Assembly: GCA_025060275.1 (NCBI GenBank)
Contig: JANXCJ010000085.1
Location: 1-8,053, forward strand
DNA length: 8,053 nt
DNA from: Bacteroidia bacterium
Lineage (GTDB): Bacteria > Bacteroidota > Bacteroidia > SpSt-205
Direction: 5' to 3'
Part shown: positions 1-6,466 of the stretch, piece by piece
Numbering within the stretch: position 1 is the stretch's first letter
Layout: each line of letters opens with the position of its first letter
Made by a program: the position numbers and the translations under genes
The notes under the pieces: generated by a model
Database searches by the model: none
The model's input: the letters and a program-made list of their open reading frames with translations, nothing else
What the model was told of the DNA's origin: nothing

Positions 1-943
1 CAGCATTATTTAGATAAAAATACACGCTATCCCAGCTATCTGGATCATAACCTCTCACTGTGAATCTAAGAACACTTCCAGCTGTGATACACGTTTCTGC
101 GGGTGCTTCTATAATAGGGGGGCGGTTCTGACATGGAGCGACAAAGATAGCCATGTCTCGTATCACATATCCTATTCGTCTGCCTTGACGATACTCCTCT
201 ATGAGGATAGAGATGTTATACACCCCTATCTGCTGGGGTGTATCCCATGTTATTAGACCCGTCTGAGGGTCTATGCTGAAGATACCCCCAAATGCACTCG
301 GGAAGCGATAATTAGCCACAGGAATAGGATTCTGCATGGTAGCTGGGTCATATTGCTGACAGGGAATGAGACTATACACTAATGAATCTCCATCCGGATC
401 GTAAGCGCCTGGGTTATGTGTCCATAAGCGATTTGTACAGGCGTCATCTATGGGATCATTGAGAAGGAGAGGTGAGCGATTGATACCTATGAAAGGATTA
501 TTATTGAGAAGAGTTTCTACATAGAAGGAGGTAGCACCTGAGTTAGACATATTCCGTACATTCTCCACTCTGGCAAAGTCAGTATAGCGAAGCTCATAAA
601 GACCTGGACCAGGGAGAGTGATTTCTACTATGTAAATATTTTTCTTCACTCGGGGCCTTAGATGAATTCCCAAGCGAGCGGGTGCCTGGCATCCCCCCCC
701 TGCTGCGCCATTCGCACGGGGGATATTTGTATAGGTGTTTATAAGAATTTTATTGTTTCCAATCACACTCCACACTTCTATGTCCGCAAAGCATCTATCT
801 ACACCTGCCGCCGCAGAGTCCGTGTAGGTGGTAAGAGTAACCCGATATCTATTGGGGCCTAAGTAATCGTAGGTAATCTGGCCCGCCAAATTATGGGAGG
901 CACATAGTGTCATGGGTAGGACGAAAAAGCAGAGGGACCGCAT
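1..943 (-). CDS. Secreted Bacteroidota surface protein with Ig/PKD-like repeats (5' part; runs off the left edge)
   Basis: The minus-strand frame is open from an ATG at 943 to the window edge (314 codons, no stop), so only the N-terminal part is seen. An in-frame TGA lies three codons upstream of this ATG, so translation cannot start earlier. Residues 1-15 form a short signal peptide (MRSLCFFVLPMTLCA), giving a mature start near SHNLAGQITYDYLG. This resembles the opening (SHxxGGEI.Y..LG) of large Bacteroidota extracellular proteins that commonly carry a C-terminal gliding-motility/type IX sorting domain; that end is outside the window. An internal module has YDPDGDSLVYSL (181-192), IDPQTGLITW (224-233) and an EEYRQGRRIG strand (249-258), as in cadherin/PKD-like domains. 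A second module begins near residue 272 (NRPPIIEAPAETC), with GYDPDSWDSVYF at 298-309. Cysteines at 51, 85, 169, 195, 271 and 285 could form disulfides. Likely role is an exported adhesin or surface-coat protein; the ligand is unknown. An 8-G tract lies at codons 82-84. Confidence 0.85.
   Translation of the reverse strand, partial: MRSLCFFVLPMTLCASHNLAGQITYDYLGPNRYRVTLTTYTDSAAAGVDRCFADIEVWSVIGNNKILINTYTNIPRANGAAGGGCQAPARLGIHLRPRVKKNIYIVEITLPGPGLYELRYTDFARVENVRNMSNSGATSFYVETLLNNNPFIGINRSPLLLNDPIDDACTNRLWTHNPGAYDPDGDSLVYSLIPCQQYDPATMQNPIPVANYRFPSAFGGIFSIDPQTGLITWDTPQQIGVYNISILIEEYRQGRRIGYVIRDMAIFVAPCQNRPPIIEAPAETCITAGSVLRFTVRGYDPDSWDSVYFYLNNA
931..936 (+). promoter_or_regulatory. Candidate ribosome binding site for moxR (AGAGGG)
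   Basis: AGAGGG ends 5 nt before the ATG at 942, which is good spacing and favours that start. A competing site, GGGAGG at 895-900, lies 11 nt before the ATG at 912. Both sites sit inside the coding sequence of the divergent secreted-protein gene. Bacteroidota often do not rely on Shine-Dalgarno pairing, so this is suggestive only. Confidence 0.4.
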
Positions 944-1913
944 GTTGTCTCACAAAATAAAACATATTTGCCCCGTGATAGGGGAGCAGCTAATCACGGC
1001 AGCGCAAAGAGTTGTCATAGGGCAAAGGGAAAATATAGAACTTCTTTGGACAGCGCTTATAGCGGGGGGACATGTACTATTAGAAGGTGTACCTGGAGTA
1101 GCTAAAACACTCATGGCAAGCACTTTAGCCCGCCTCTCAGGGATGGATTTTCGTAGAGTGCAGTTTACGCCCGACATGCTTCCCTCAGACCTCACAGGTG
1201 GACTGGTCTATGAAGGACCTGGAAAATTCTCTATTCGGAAAGGTCCTATATTCACACAGGTGCTCTTAGCAGATGAGATCAATCGTGCACCCGCCAAAGT
1301 TCAGAGCGCTCTACTGGAATGCATGCAAGAAGGACAAGTGACGCTGGGAGATGAGACTTATTCGCTTCCTCGTCCTTTCTGGGTACTTGCTACACAGAAT
1401 CCGATTGAGCAAGAGGGCACCTATGCCCTTCCAGAGGCACAGATAGACCGATTTATGTTTCGGTTAGAAATAGGGTATCCTACTGAGAAAGAAGAAATAG
1501 AGATAGTACAGCGGTGGGCGAGAAAGCTTCACCCCGATTTACCTCCTCCCCTCCTTTCTCCACAGAAAATTCTAGAATATCAAACCCAAGCTACGCAGAT
1601 AGCAGTTCCATCCCGCTTAGAGGAGTATATGGTAAAACTTGTGAGGGCGACTCGGGACCCTGCCTCTGTAGGACTAAAAGAATGGAGCAGTCGGATTGCC
1701 TATGGAGCTTCACCTCGGGCAGTTTTAGCCCTTCATCGCGCCAGCCGAGCTCGTGCCCTTCTTATGGGGCGCCAATCCATCCTACCCGAAGATGTAAAAG
1801 CTGTAGCCCCCGCAACTTTGCGTCACCGAATAATCCTCTCTTATGTAGCCGTAGCAGAGGGAGTTCGCACAGATAAATTCATCTCAGAGCTCCTTCGGCA
1901 AGTTCCTTACTGA
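942..1913 (+). CDS. moxR: MoxR-family AAA+ ATPase
   Basis: This is a cytoplasmic ATPase of the MoxR subgroup (AAA_3 plus AAA lid), which acts as a chaperone-like remodeller of partner proteins, often VWA/DUF58 proteins. In the 323-residue product from ATG 942, the Walker A motif GVPGVAKT is at 49-56, Walker B LLADEINR at 108-115, sensor 1 ATQNP at 150-154, the arginine finger in IDRF at 168-171 and sensor 2 GASPRA at 255-260. All key residues are intact and the length is normal for the family. An in-frame ATG at 912 would add ten basic residues (MGRTKKQRDR). I prefer 942 because of the nearby AGAGGG and because the VVIGQ motif then falls about where it does in relatives. Either start overlaps the divergent gene. 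The stop is 2 nt before the rodA ATG, implying coupled expression. No DUF58 or VWA gene follows, which is unusual. Confidence 0.95.
   Translation: MLSHKIKHICPVIGEQLITAAQRVVIGQRENIELLWTALIAGGHVLLEGVPGVAKTLMASTLARLSGMDFRRVQFTPDMLPSDLTGGLVYEGPGKFSIRKGPIFTQVLLADEINRAPAKVQSALLECMQEGQVTLGDETYSLPRPFWVLATQNPIEQEGTYALPEAQIDRFMFRLEIGYPTEKEEIEIVQRWARKLHPDLPPPLLSPQKILEYQTQATQIAVPSRLEEYMVKLVRATRDPASVGLKEWSSRIAYGASPRAVLALHRASRARALLMGRQSILPEDVKAVAPATLRHRIILSYVAVAEGVRTDKFISELLRQVPY
973..999. repeat. 7-bp inverted repeat upstream of the secreted-protein gene, inside moxR
   Basis: CCGTGAT at 973-979 is perfectly repeated in inverse as ATCACGG at 993-999, with a 13-nt spacer. A shorter hairpin (CCCC-GTGATA-GGGG, 971-984) overlaps the left arm. 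The element is 30-56 nt upstream of the secreted-protein start codon, where a promoter or operator for that gene would have to lie, but it is also within moxR codons 11-20. The repeat is seen directly; an operator role is a guess. Confidence 0.3.
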
Positions 1914-1915
1914 AA

Positions 1916-3151
1916 ATGCAGAGAAGCGCTCCTGATATTTGGCTTTACTTGCTTGTATTCCTTCTAATGACCATAGGTATCCTAAATCTTTATTCTATAG
2001 AGGGTTTTCCTGACCTAAGTTGGAAGCATACTTATACGAAGCAGCTCCTTTGGGCCATCATAGGCAGTTTCATTATGGGACTTAGTACCTTAGTGGAGGG
2101 ACAGAGTTGGCGGTACTTTTCTTACTCTTTGTATGCTTTCTGGCTCCTAATTATGCTGATTACGGTTTTTATAGCTAGGGAGATAAATGGCACTCGAGCC
2201 TGGCTAGAGGTGGGTGCTCTTCGCATCCAACCCTCTGAATTCATGAAAATAAGTACCATCTTAGCAGTGAGTAACTACCTGACCCGCTACAACTTTCGTT
2301 GGAATAGTTGGCGAGACAGGTTATGGGTGGGGCTACTCGTAGGCATGCCTGTACTGCTTACACTCCTTCAGAAAGATACGGGCACTGCCCTCACTTATAT
2401 TGCTTTTCTCGCACCCTTCTTCCGTTGGAATTTATCTGCATGGATAATAGGAATACCTTTTAGCATGGGACTTTTAGCTTTCCTAACTCTTCTCTATCCT
2501 TGGCAGTACATAGCCTTAGGAATTACGGGTATAGCTGCGCTGAGTTACCTTTTTTTATTCAGACGCAGGCACTTATGGTGGCATCTCGGAATAGTTGCTT
2601 TGATAGGGGGCTGGCTTTCTTTATCTGATATTCTCTATCAGAGAGTATTAGCGCCACACCAGAGACAGCGGATCCAAGCTCTACTAAATCCCCACCAGGA
2701 TCCATTAGGTGCAGGCTGGAATGTGATACAGGCCCGTATCGCTGTAACAGCAGGGGGCTTCACAGGAAGGGGATACGGGAAGGGACTCCAAAGCAAGTTA
2801 GATTTTATCCCTCAGCGTCACACAGACTTTGCCTTTTGTGGCATTGCTGAGGAGTGGGGCTGGGTAGGTTCATCCACACTCATTCTACTTTATGCAGCTT
2901 TTATTCTGAGAATAACCTGGATAGCAGAAAAAAGCCATAGCTCTTATGCTTTATTATGCGGCTATGGAATAGCTGGATTTATTTGGGTACATCTATTGAT
3001 CAATCTAAGCATGATCTTAGGATTATTTCCGGTAGTTGGGATTCCGCTAGTTTTTGTGAGCTATGGGGGGTCTTCTTGGGTCGCATTAGGATGGGGAATA
3101 GGCATACTACAGAGCCTCTACAGGGAAAGAACTCTTAGGCTATTGAGCTAA
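1916..3151 (+). CDS. rodA: RodA-type SEDS peptidoglycan glycosyltransferase
   Basis: This is an inner-membrane polymerase that links lipid II into glycan strands during side-wall elongation, working with a class B PBP (PBP2/MrdA) in the elongasome. The 411-residue product is mostly hydrophobic with about ten membrane segments. Family motifs are present in order: NGTRAWL at 91-97, IQPSEFMKI at 104-112, QKDTGTA at 152-158 (family usually QPDLGTA), QDPLGAGWNVIQARIA at 261-276, GRGYGKG..QSKLDFIPQRHTDFAF at 284-307, and the closing GIPLVFVSYGGSS at 375-387. Asp262 matches the catalytic aspartate of E. coli RodA and even shares its number. RodA is favoured over FtsW by the HTDFAF/IPQ form of the extracytoplasmic loop motif. 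It is longer than the 370-residue E. coli protein, with extra sequence around residues 190-235 (basic stretch FRRRH). No Shine-Dalgarno sequence is seen; the ATG is 2 nt after the moxR stop. No mre genes or PBP2 gene are in the window. Confidence 0.95.
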   Translation: MQRSAPDIWLYLLVFLLMTIGILNLYSIEGFPDLSWKHTYTKQLLWAIIGSFIMGLSTLVEGQSWRYFSYSLYAFWLLIMLITVFIAREINGTRAWLEVGALRIQPSEFMKISTILAVSNYLTRYNFRWNSWRDRLWVGLLVGMPVLLTLLQKDTGTALTYIAFLAPFFRWNLSAWIIGIPFSMGLLAFLTLLYPWQYIALGITGIAALSYLFLFRRRHLWWHLGIVALIGGWLSLSDILYQRVLAPHQRQRIQALLNPHQDPLGAGWNVIQARIAVTAGGFTGRGYGKGLQSKLDFIPQRHTDFAFCGIAEEWGWVGSSTLILLYAAFILRITWIAEKSHSSYALLCGYGIAGFIWVHLLINLSMILGLFPVVGIPLVFVSYGGSSWVALGWGIGILQSLYRERTLRLLS

Positions 3152-3152
3152 G
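3134..3152. terminator. Weak imperfect hairpin at the convergent gene ends
   Basis: CTTAG (3134-3138) pairs with CTAAG (3148-3152); allowing one bulged G, the stem becomes CTTA(G)GC/GCTAAG with a 6-nt loop. It sits exactly where the plus-strand rodA and the minus-strand TPR gene overlap tail to tail. There is no T-tract on either side, so it is not a classical intrinsic terminator. It is listed because no other terminator candidate exists at this junction. Confidence 0.15.
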
Positions 3153-3754
3153 ACCGGGAGAAGAGCCCGCAAAGCTGGATCCTCAGCTGCTTCACTGATG
3201 AGTTTGGGGTCCAGTTGTAAGCACTTCTCCAAGAGCTGGGCTGCTTCTGTGGTATTTCCTAAGCGAGCTAAAAACAAGGCTCTGTAGTACATGACCTCAG
3301 GGGTCTGGTAGGGTGCTTCGCTTGCTTTTTGGATCGCCATCTCAGCAGCTTCAAAGTCCCCAAAGTGCATAGCCCAAAAAGCCTTATGAGCCCACCAACG
3401 GGGATTCTGATCATCTTGCGAGAGAATTTCCTCCAAAACATGATAAGCCTCGCGGATCCGGTGCTGCTTTAGTAACTCTTCATAATAAGCCTGCAAAGCA
3501 GGTAAATAAGAAGGTGCCACACGGCGACACTCTATAAGCGCTGCATAAGCCTCTTGTTTACCTAGTTTTTTTAGTAGTCTATATTTTTCGTACCAGAGCT
3601 CTGGACTCTCTGGAAATAGTCCTAAACCAATATGAAGAGGCGTAAGAGCCTCCTCTAGCAAGCCTGCTTCACTCAAATGAAGACTCTGACGTAAGTACTG
3701 GATTGCTGAAGGCATAGAATTACAAAGGTAACCGACTTCATGAGAAATCAACAA
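3140..3754 (-). CDS. Tetratricopeptide-repeat (TPR) protein
   Basis: This 204-residue protein is made almost entirely of helix-turn-helix repeats of about 34 residues, roughly at 17-50, 51-84, 85-118, 119-150 and 151-184. TPR signature positions are clear in AGLLEEALTPLHIGLGLFPES, HRIREAYHVLEEIL and GNTTEAAQLLEKCLQLDP. The end (EDPALRALLP) is a common way for TPR arrays to finish. There is no signal peptide, membrane segment or catalytic domain, so it is probably a cytoplasmic protein-binding scaffold; the partner is unknown. The start is uncertain. The frame opens just after an in-frame TGA and offers TTG at 3754, 10 nt after a strong GGAGGT, or ATG at 3715 without a ribosome site; I give the TTG. 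It is the last gene of the minus-strand chain, 40 nt after the E1-rhodanese gene, and overlaps rodA tail to tail by 12 bp. Confidence 0.85.
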   Translation of the reverse strand: MLISHEVGYLCNSMPSAIQYLRQSLHLSEAGLLEEALTPLHIGLGLFPESPELWYEKYRLLKKLGKQEAYAALIECRRVAPSYLPALQAYYEELLKQHRIREAYHVLEEILSQDDQNPRWWAHKAFWAMHFGDFEAAEMAIQKASEAPYQTPEVMYYRALFLARLGNTTEAAQLLEKCLQLDPKLISEAAEDPALRALLPVLAQ

Positions 3755-3764
3755 AAATCATTCC

Positions 3765-3770
3765 ACCTCC
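3765..3770 (-). promoter_or_regulatory. Strong Shine-Dalgarno sequence (GGAGGT) before the TPR gene
   Basis: GGAGGT, read on the minus strand, lies 10 nt before TTG 3754. It is also 3 nt before an out-of-frame ATG at 3761 that encodes only seven residues (MIFVDFS) before a TGA. It is the clearest ribosome site in the window and lies in the only real intergenic gap (3755-3794). It argues for initiation upstream of the ATG at 3715. Confidence 0.5.
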
Positions 3771-3794
3771 ATGCTAAATAGAGAAGTTGCCTCC

Positions 3795-4772
3795 TTATGA
3801 ACCTTGTTTCGTAGCAGCAAAAAGTAGTGAAGCCCCCCCCTCCAAGCTATAAATATCTTCTCTTCTCGTCTTCTTTCGCAATCCAAAAGCTATTTGACGA
3901 CTCCGATTTCCTCTTTCGCATATCAAAATTATAGGTTTTTGTGGGAGTTCCCATTCATCCCAATCATACCAGTTTTTGCGCTGAGCTCTGGGAATACAAG
4001 GATAACAAACCTCCCGAATATCTATCCAAAGTGCCTCAGAAAGTTCATGAGCCTCATTATATCCAATTTCTAAGGCGTTGCTGACCCTCTGTGTGCCAAT
4101 CCTAAAGCTTTCCATTCGTCCTCTTAGTAAGTCTATTCTGAAAAGATGATTAGTGGGAGCGGAAAAGGGGCTCGCGAGATACATAGCAGCCAAGGAAGCC
4201 TGAAGACTCCCCACAATTCCGGGAATACCTCCCATTACACCCCCTTCACTACACGAATCCCCACAGACTTCTGCACCAAAAAAATCCCGATAGCGAGTCT
4301 TATAGAACAAAGCTGCTTGGCCTTCCCACTGATAGATAGCTCCATACACCCAGGGTTTGTGCGAGGCAAAAGCCATTTCATCTATGACTAGCCGACTAGC
4401 GATATTGTCTGTACCATCTATCCATATGCTTGCAGATGAACCTATATCTCTTAGAAACCCTTCATTTACCCATACTGTGTGAGCCTCCACATGCAAATCT
4501 GGACGGAATTCCAAAAGATATTCCTTTATGCAGTGAGCTTTATATGCGCCTATACTTTTAGGTGTATAAAGAGGCTGACGATGAAGGTTTTCTTCTGCTA
4601 CCACGTCGGGGTCCGCTATTATAAGCTTACCTATCCCCATCGCAGCAAGGTATAAGGCTGCAGGCGTGCCCAGCCCCCCCACACCTATTATCAGAGCGGA
4701 TTGACTTAGGAGTTTGTTTTGATCCCAGCCAGGAAGCCTCAGCTGAGCTTCATAACGAAGAAAGTCTTTCAT
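3795..4772 (-). CDS. ThiF/MoeB/HesA-family adenylyltransferase fused to a short rhodanese domain
   Basis: This is an E1-like enzyme that adenylates the C-terminal glycine of a ubiquitin-fold sulfur carrier (MoaD or ThiS type); the rhodanese part would supply persulfide sulfur. E1 features are RYEAQLRLPGW at 6-16, the nucleotide-binding GVGGLG at 30-35, ADPDVV with the ATP/metal aspartates at 53-58, NLHRQ at 62-66 and DGTDN at 119-123. The conserved cysteine segment reads CGDSCSEGGVMG (170-181). The rhodanese domain covers about 248-325: WIDIRE at 249-254 and the active-site loop CERGNRS at 285-291 with Cys285, then LEGG at 310-313. Oddly, the usual E1 zinc pairs are missing: the CYRCLFP position reads RYRDFFG (160-166) and no CPVCG follows. 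A CYPC at 256-259 lies inside the rhodanese part. At 325 residues it is shorter than typical MoeB-rhodanese fusions (about 370-390). The start ATG overlaps the preceding stop (ATGA). No carrier gene is in view, so molybdopterin or thiamine use is undecided. Confidence 0.88.
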   Translation of the reverse strand: MKDFLRYEAQLRLPGWDQNKLLSQSALIIGVGGLGTPAALYLAAMGIGKLIIADPDVVAEENLHRQPLYTPKSIGAYKAHCIKEYLLEFRPDLHVEAHTVWVNEGFLRDIGSSASIWIDGTDNIASRLVIDEMAFASHKPWVYGAIYQWEGQAALFYKTRYRDFFGAEVCGDSCSEGGVMGGIPGIVGSLQASLAAMYLASPFSAPTNHLFRIDLLRGRMESFRIGTQRVSNALEIGYNEAHELSEALWIDIREVCYPCIPRAQRKNWYDWDEWELPQKPIILICERGNRSRQIAFGLRKKTRREDIYSLEGGASLLFAATKQGS

Positions 4773-6466
4773 CTTTCTTCGTAATATAGACGGCTCTCTC
4801 CCTTCTCATATTCCCAAACCCGCCATTTATACCTCTCGCAACGAGGGGGAAAGAGAAAACGATTAAGCACCCCTTCTCTCTCAGCCGTAGGCAAGTTATT
4901 ACGACTATATGCAGAGGAGAAATGCGCTATCCACTGCCCTGCTTCATAGCCCTGTATGTGATAGAGAGTAGCTCGCTGAAAGAAGTTCTGCATGACCTTT
5001 TTGTTTATTACACCCCACGCAGCACTGTCTATGAGCATACTTTGAGGTATCCAGAACCGAACTCTATGATAGTCCTTCAGATTTATATGGCGCAGTTGCA
5101 TCCATCCTTCCATACCTACAACTAGAGGATAAAGCGTATCCCGCCCGAGTTTGTGCAAAAGAAATCCGAGCACTTCTTCTTGAGAAAAGCCTAGCACATA
5201 CCAATCTGCCTGCCCTATGGTATCCTTGAGTGAATTCCATCTTTGAACGAAGTCTGAGGTGGAGGTAGGAAATGGATATGCCATTACAGGTACAGCACGC
5301 CTTAGTCCTTCTACAAAGGCGATAGCTTGGGGGTCCTCTGCATCATACAGACACACCCCTCTACCAGAGGAGAAAGCTAAAGTTGAACCTCCTCCTTTTC
5401 CCCTTAAGAGGATTCCTATCTTGTACCCTTGACAGTCAGCAGGCATCACTAAGGGAAAGGAAAAACGATTCCGAGGATAAGCAGGATTCATAGGCACAGC
5501 ATGCCAAATACCATGCCTCTCACAAAAGTCTGCTATAATACGATTGAGGCTCCAAGAAACATCTCCGACCACTATATGGGGGGGCTCCCGCTCCCACCTT
5601 GTAAAAAGCTCTCGTAAGCGAGCAGGGCTTCGCTCACTATCCTCTACCTCCACCTGCCAAACAAGATAGGAGGAGTGGCTCTCTGCTAGCCCTAGCTCTA
5701 ATCCCTGCCAAAACTCCAAGAAAGGTGAATTTCGCTCTTGAGTAGCCATGAAGGGTAAAACTAGAGCCACCTTCAAAGTCTCCACAGGTAGACTATCTAC
5801 CAGTGCTTTCCATCTCAGCGAATCAGAAAAGAAGCCACATGTGCGTTCAACCTCAGCCTCGCATACTTTCCATAAAGTCCAGAGGCACCCTTGCCGCAAA
5901 TGATAAAGTAAAGCAGGGAATAAATAAGGAAAGAGTATATTATCTTTATCGCGCAAGTAAGCCCAGAGAAAACCTATATCGGCTTCCCTGTAAGCAAAAT
6001 GCTCCAGTCTATGTTCTACTGCGCTGCGAAGCTCCGGCGAGACTTCAGATTTTTCCAGTAAGGAGCGAAGGAGATATAAAGCTGAAAGCCACTGGGAACG
6101 GTTTTGAAGTAAAAGGTCTGCCCGCCAGTAAGTAGCTTCTAATCCTAAAGGAGAATTAGGAGTTTGCTGGGACACATAGTACCAGCTTCTCAGGGCTTCG
6201 GCGTGCTTACCAGTTCTCGCCATCAATAATCCTTGCAGAAGAGCAGCTTCCCACCGAACGAGACTATCAGGGCTCTCACGAGCTTGGCTAAGATAACGAT
6301 GGGCATTTAGGGTCATGCCCCTTTCAATAGCTTCGTAAGCCTGAACTAAATGCGGGTTGCTTTGCCCCCACGCTAATAGAATAAAGGTTATGTATGCCCA
6401 GCTTTTACTCCCATTCAATCGTAGCGGGAGGCTTAGTGGAAATATCATAAACAACTCGCGTAACAT
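4769..6466 (-). CDS. Exported LpoA-like protein: helical-repeat N-terminus plus type 1 periplasmic-binding fold
   Basis: This 565-residue protein has a hydrophobic export segment at about 24-34 (AYITFILLAWG) with a basic flank, followed by helical TPR/SEL1-like repeats at about 37-225 (ALLQGLLMARTGKHAEALRS is typical). A Peripla_BP_6-like domain follows from about 231 (LKVALVLPFMATQ, then FWQGLELGLAES; later VVGDVS at 299-304 and VVGMEGW at 449-455) to about 520. This order of domains matches LpoA, the outer-membrane activator of PBP1A, and related Bacteroidota proteins annotated as amino-acid ABC binding proteins. No lipobox cysteine is evident near the export segment, so it may be soluble in the periplasm or anchored. 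No ABC permease lies nearby, favouring a regulatory or sensing role over transport; that is inference. The ATG at 6466 has AGAGGT 5 nt upstream but overlaps guaA by 62 nt. ATG 6448 is an alternative. Its stop overlaps the next start. Confidence 0.7.
   Translation of the reverse strand: MLRELFMIFPLSLPLRLNGSKSWAYITFILLAWGQSNPHLVQAYEAIERGMTLNAHRYLSQARESPDSLVRWEAALLQGLLMARTGKHAEALRSWYYVSQQTPNSPLGLEATYWRADLLLQNRSQWLSALYLLRSLLEKSEVSPELRSAVEHRLEHFAYREADIGFLWAYLRDKDNILFPYLFPALLYHLRQGCLWTLWKVCEAEVERTCGFFSDSLRWKALVDSLPVETLKVALVLPFMATQERNSPFLEFWQGLELGLAESHSSYLVWQVEVEDSERSPARLRELFTRWEREPPHIVVGDVSWSLNRIIADFCERHGIWHAVPMNPAYPRNRFSFPLVMPADCQGYKIGILLRGKGGGSTLAFSSGRGVCLYDAEDPQAIAFVEGLRRAVPVMAYPFPTSTSDFVQRWNSLKDTIGQADWYVLGFSQEEVLGFLLHKLGRDTLYPLVVGMEGWMQLRHINLKDYHRVRFWIPQSMLIDSAAWGVINKKVMQNFFQRATLYHIQGYEAGQWIAHFSSAYSRNNLPTAEREGVLNRFLFPPRCERYKWRVWEYEKGESRLYYEER

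Noticed and set aside
662..862. Plus-strand open frame of 66 codons
   Set aside because: It lies fully within the minus-strand secreted-protein gene, whose translation shows clear family motifs; this one has none.
953..960. Possible Bacteroidota -7 promoter element (TTATTTTG, minus strand) for the secreted-protein gene
   Set aside because: It matches TAnnTTTG at all but one position, but no TTG -33 element lies at the right distance and the transcript would begin almost at the start codon.
950..1876. Open frames opposite or inside moxR (950-1195 minus, 1514-1876 plus)
   Set aside because: They are shadows of the well-conserved MoxR frame; their compositions do not resemble real proteins.
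2956..3138. 60-codon plus-strand frame inside rodA
   Set aside because: It overlaps the conserved GIPLVFVSYGGSS end of RodA in another frame and has no features of its own.
3738..3761. MIFVDFS mini-frame as a leader-peptide attenuator
   Set aside because: It has no run of regulatory codons and no alternative hairpins nearby; a TTG start or a T-run slip explains the arrangement more simply.
4146..6135. Plus-strand frames at 4146-4391, 4922-5125 and 5803-6135
   Set aside because: All lie opposite the E1-rhodanese and LpoA-like genes, with no motif, export signal or ribosome site.
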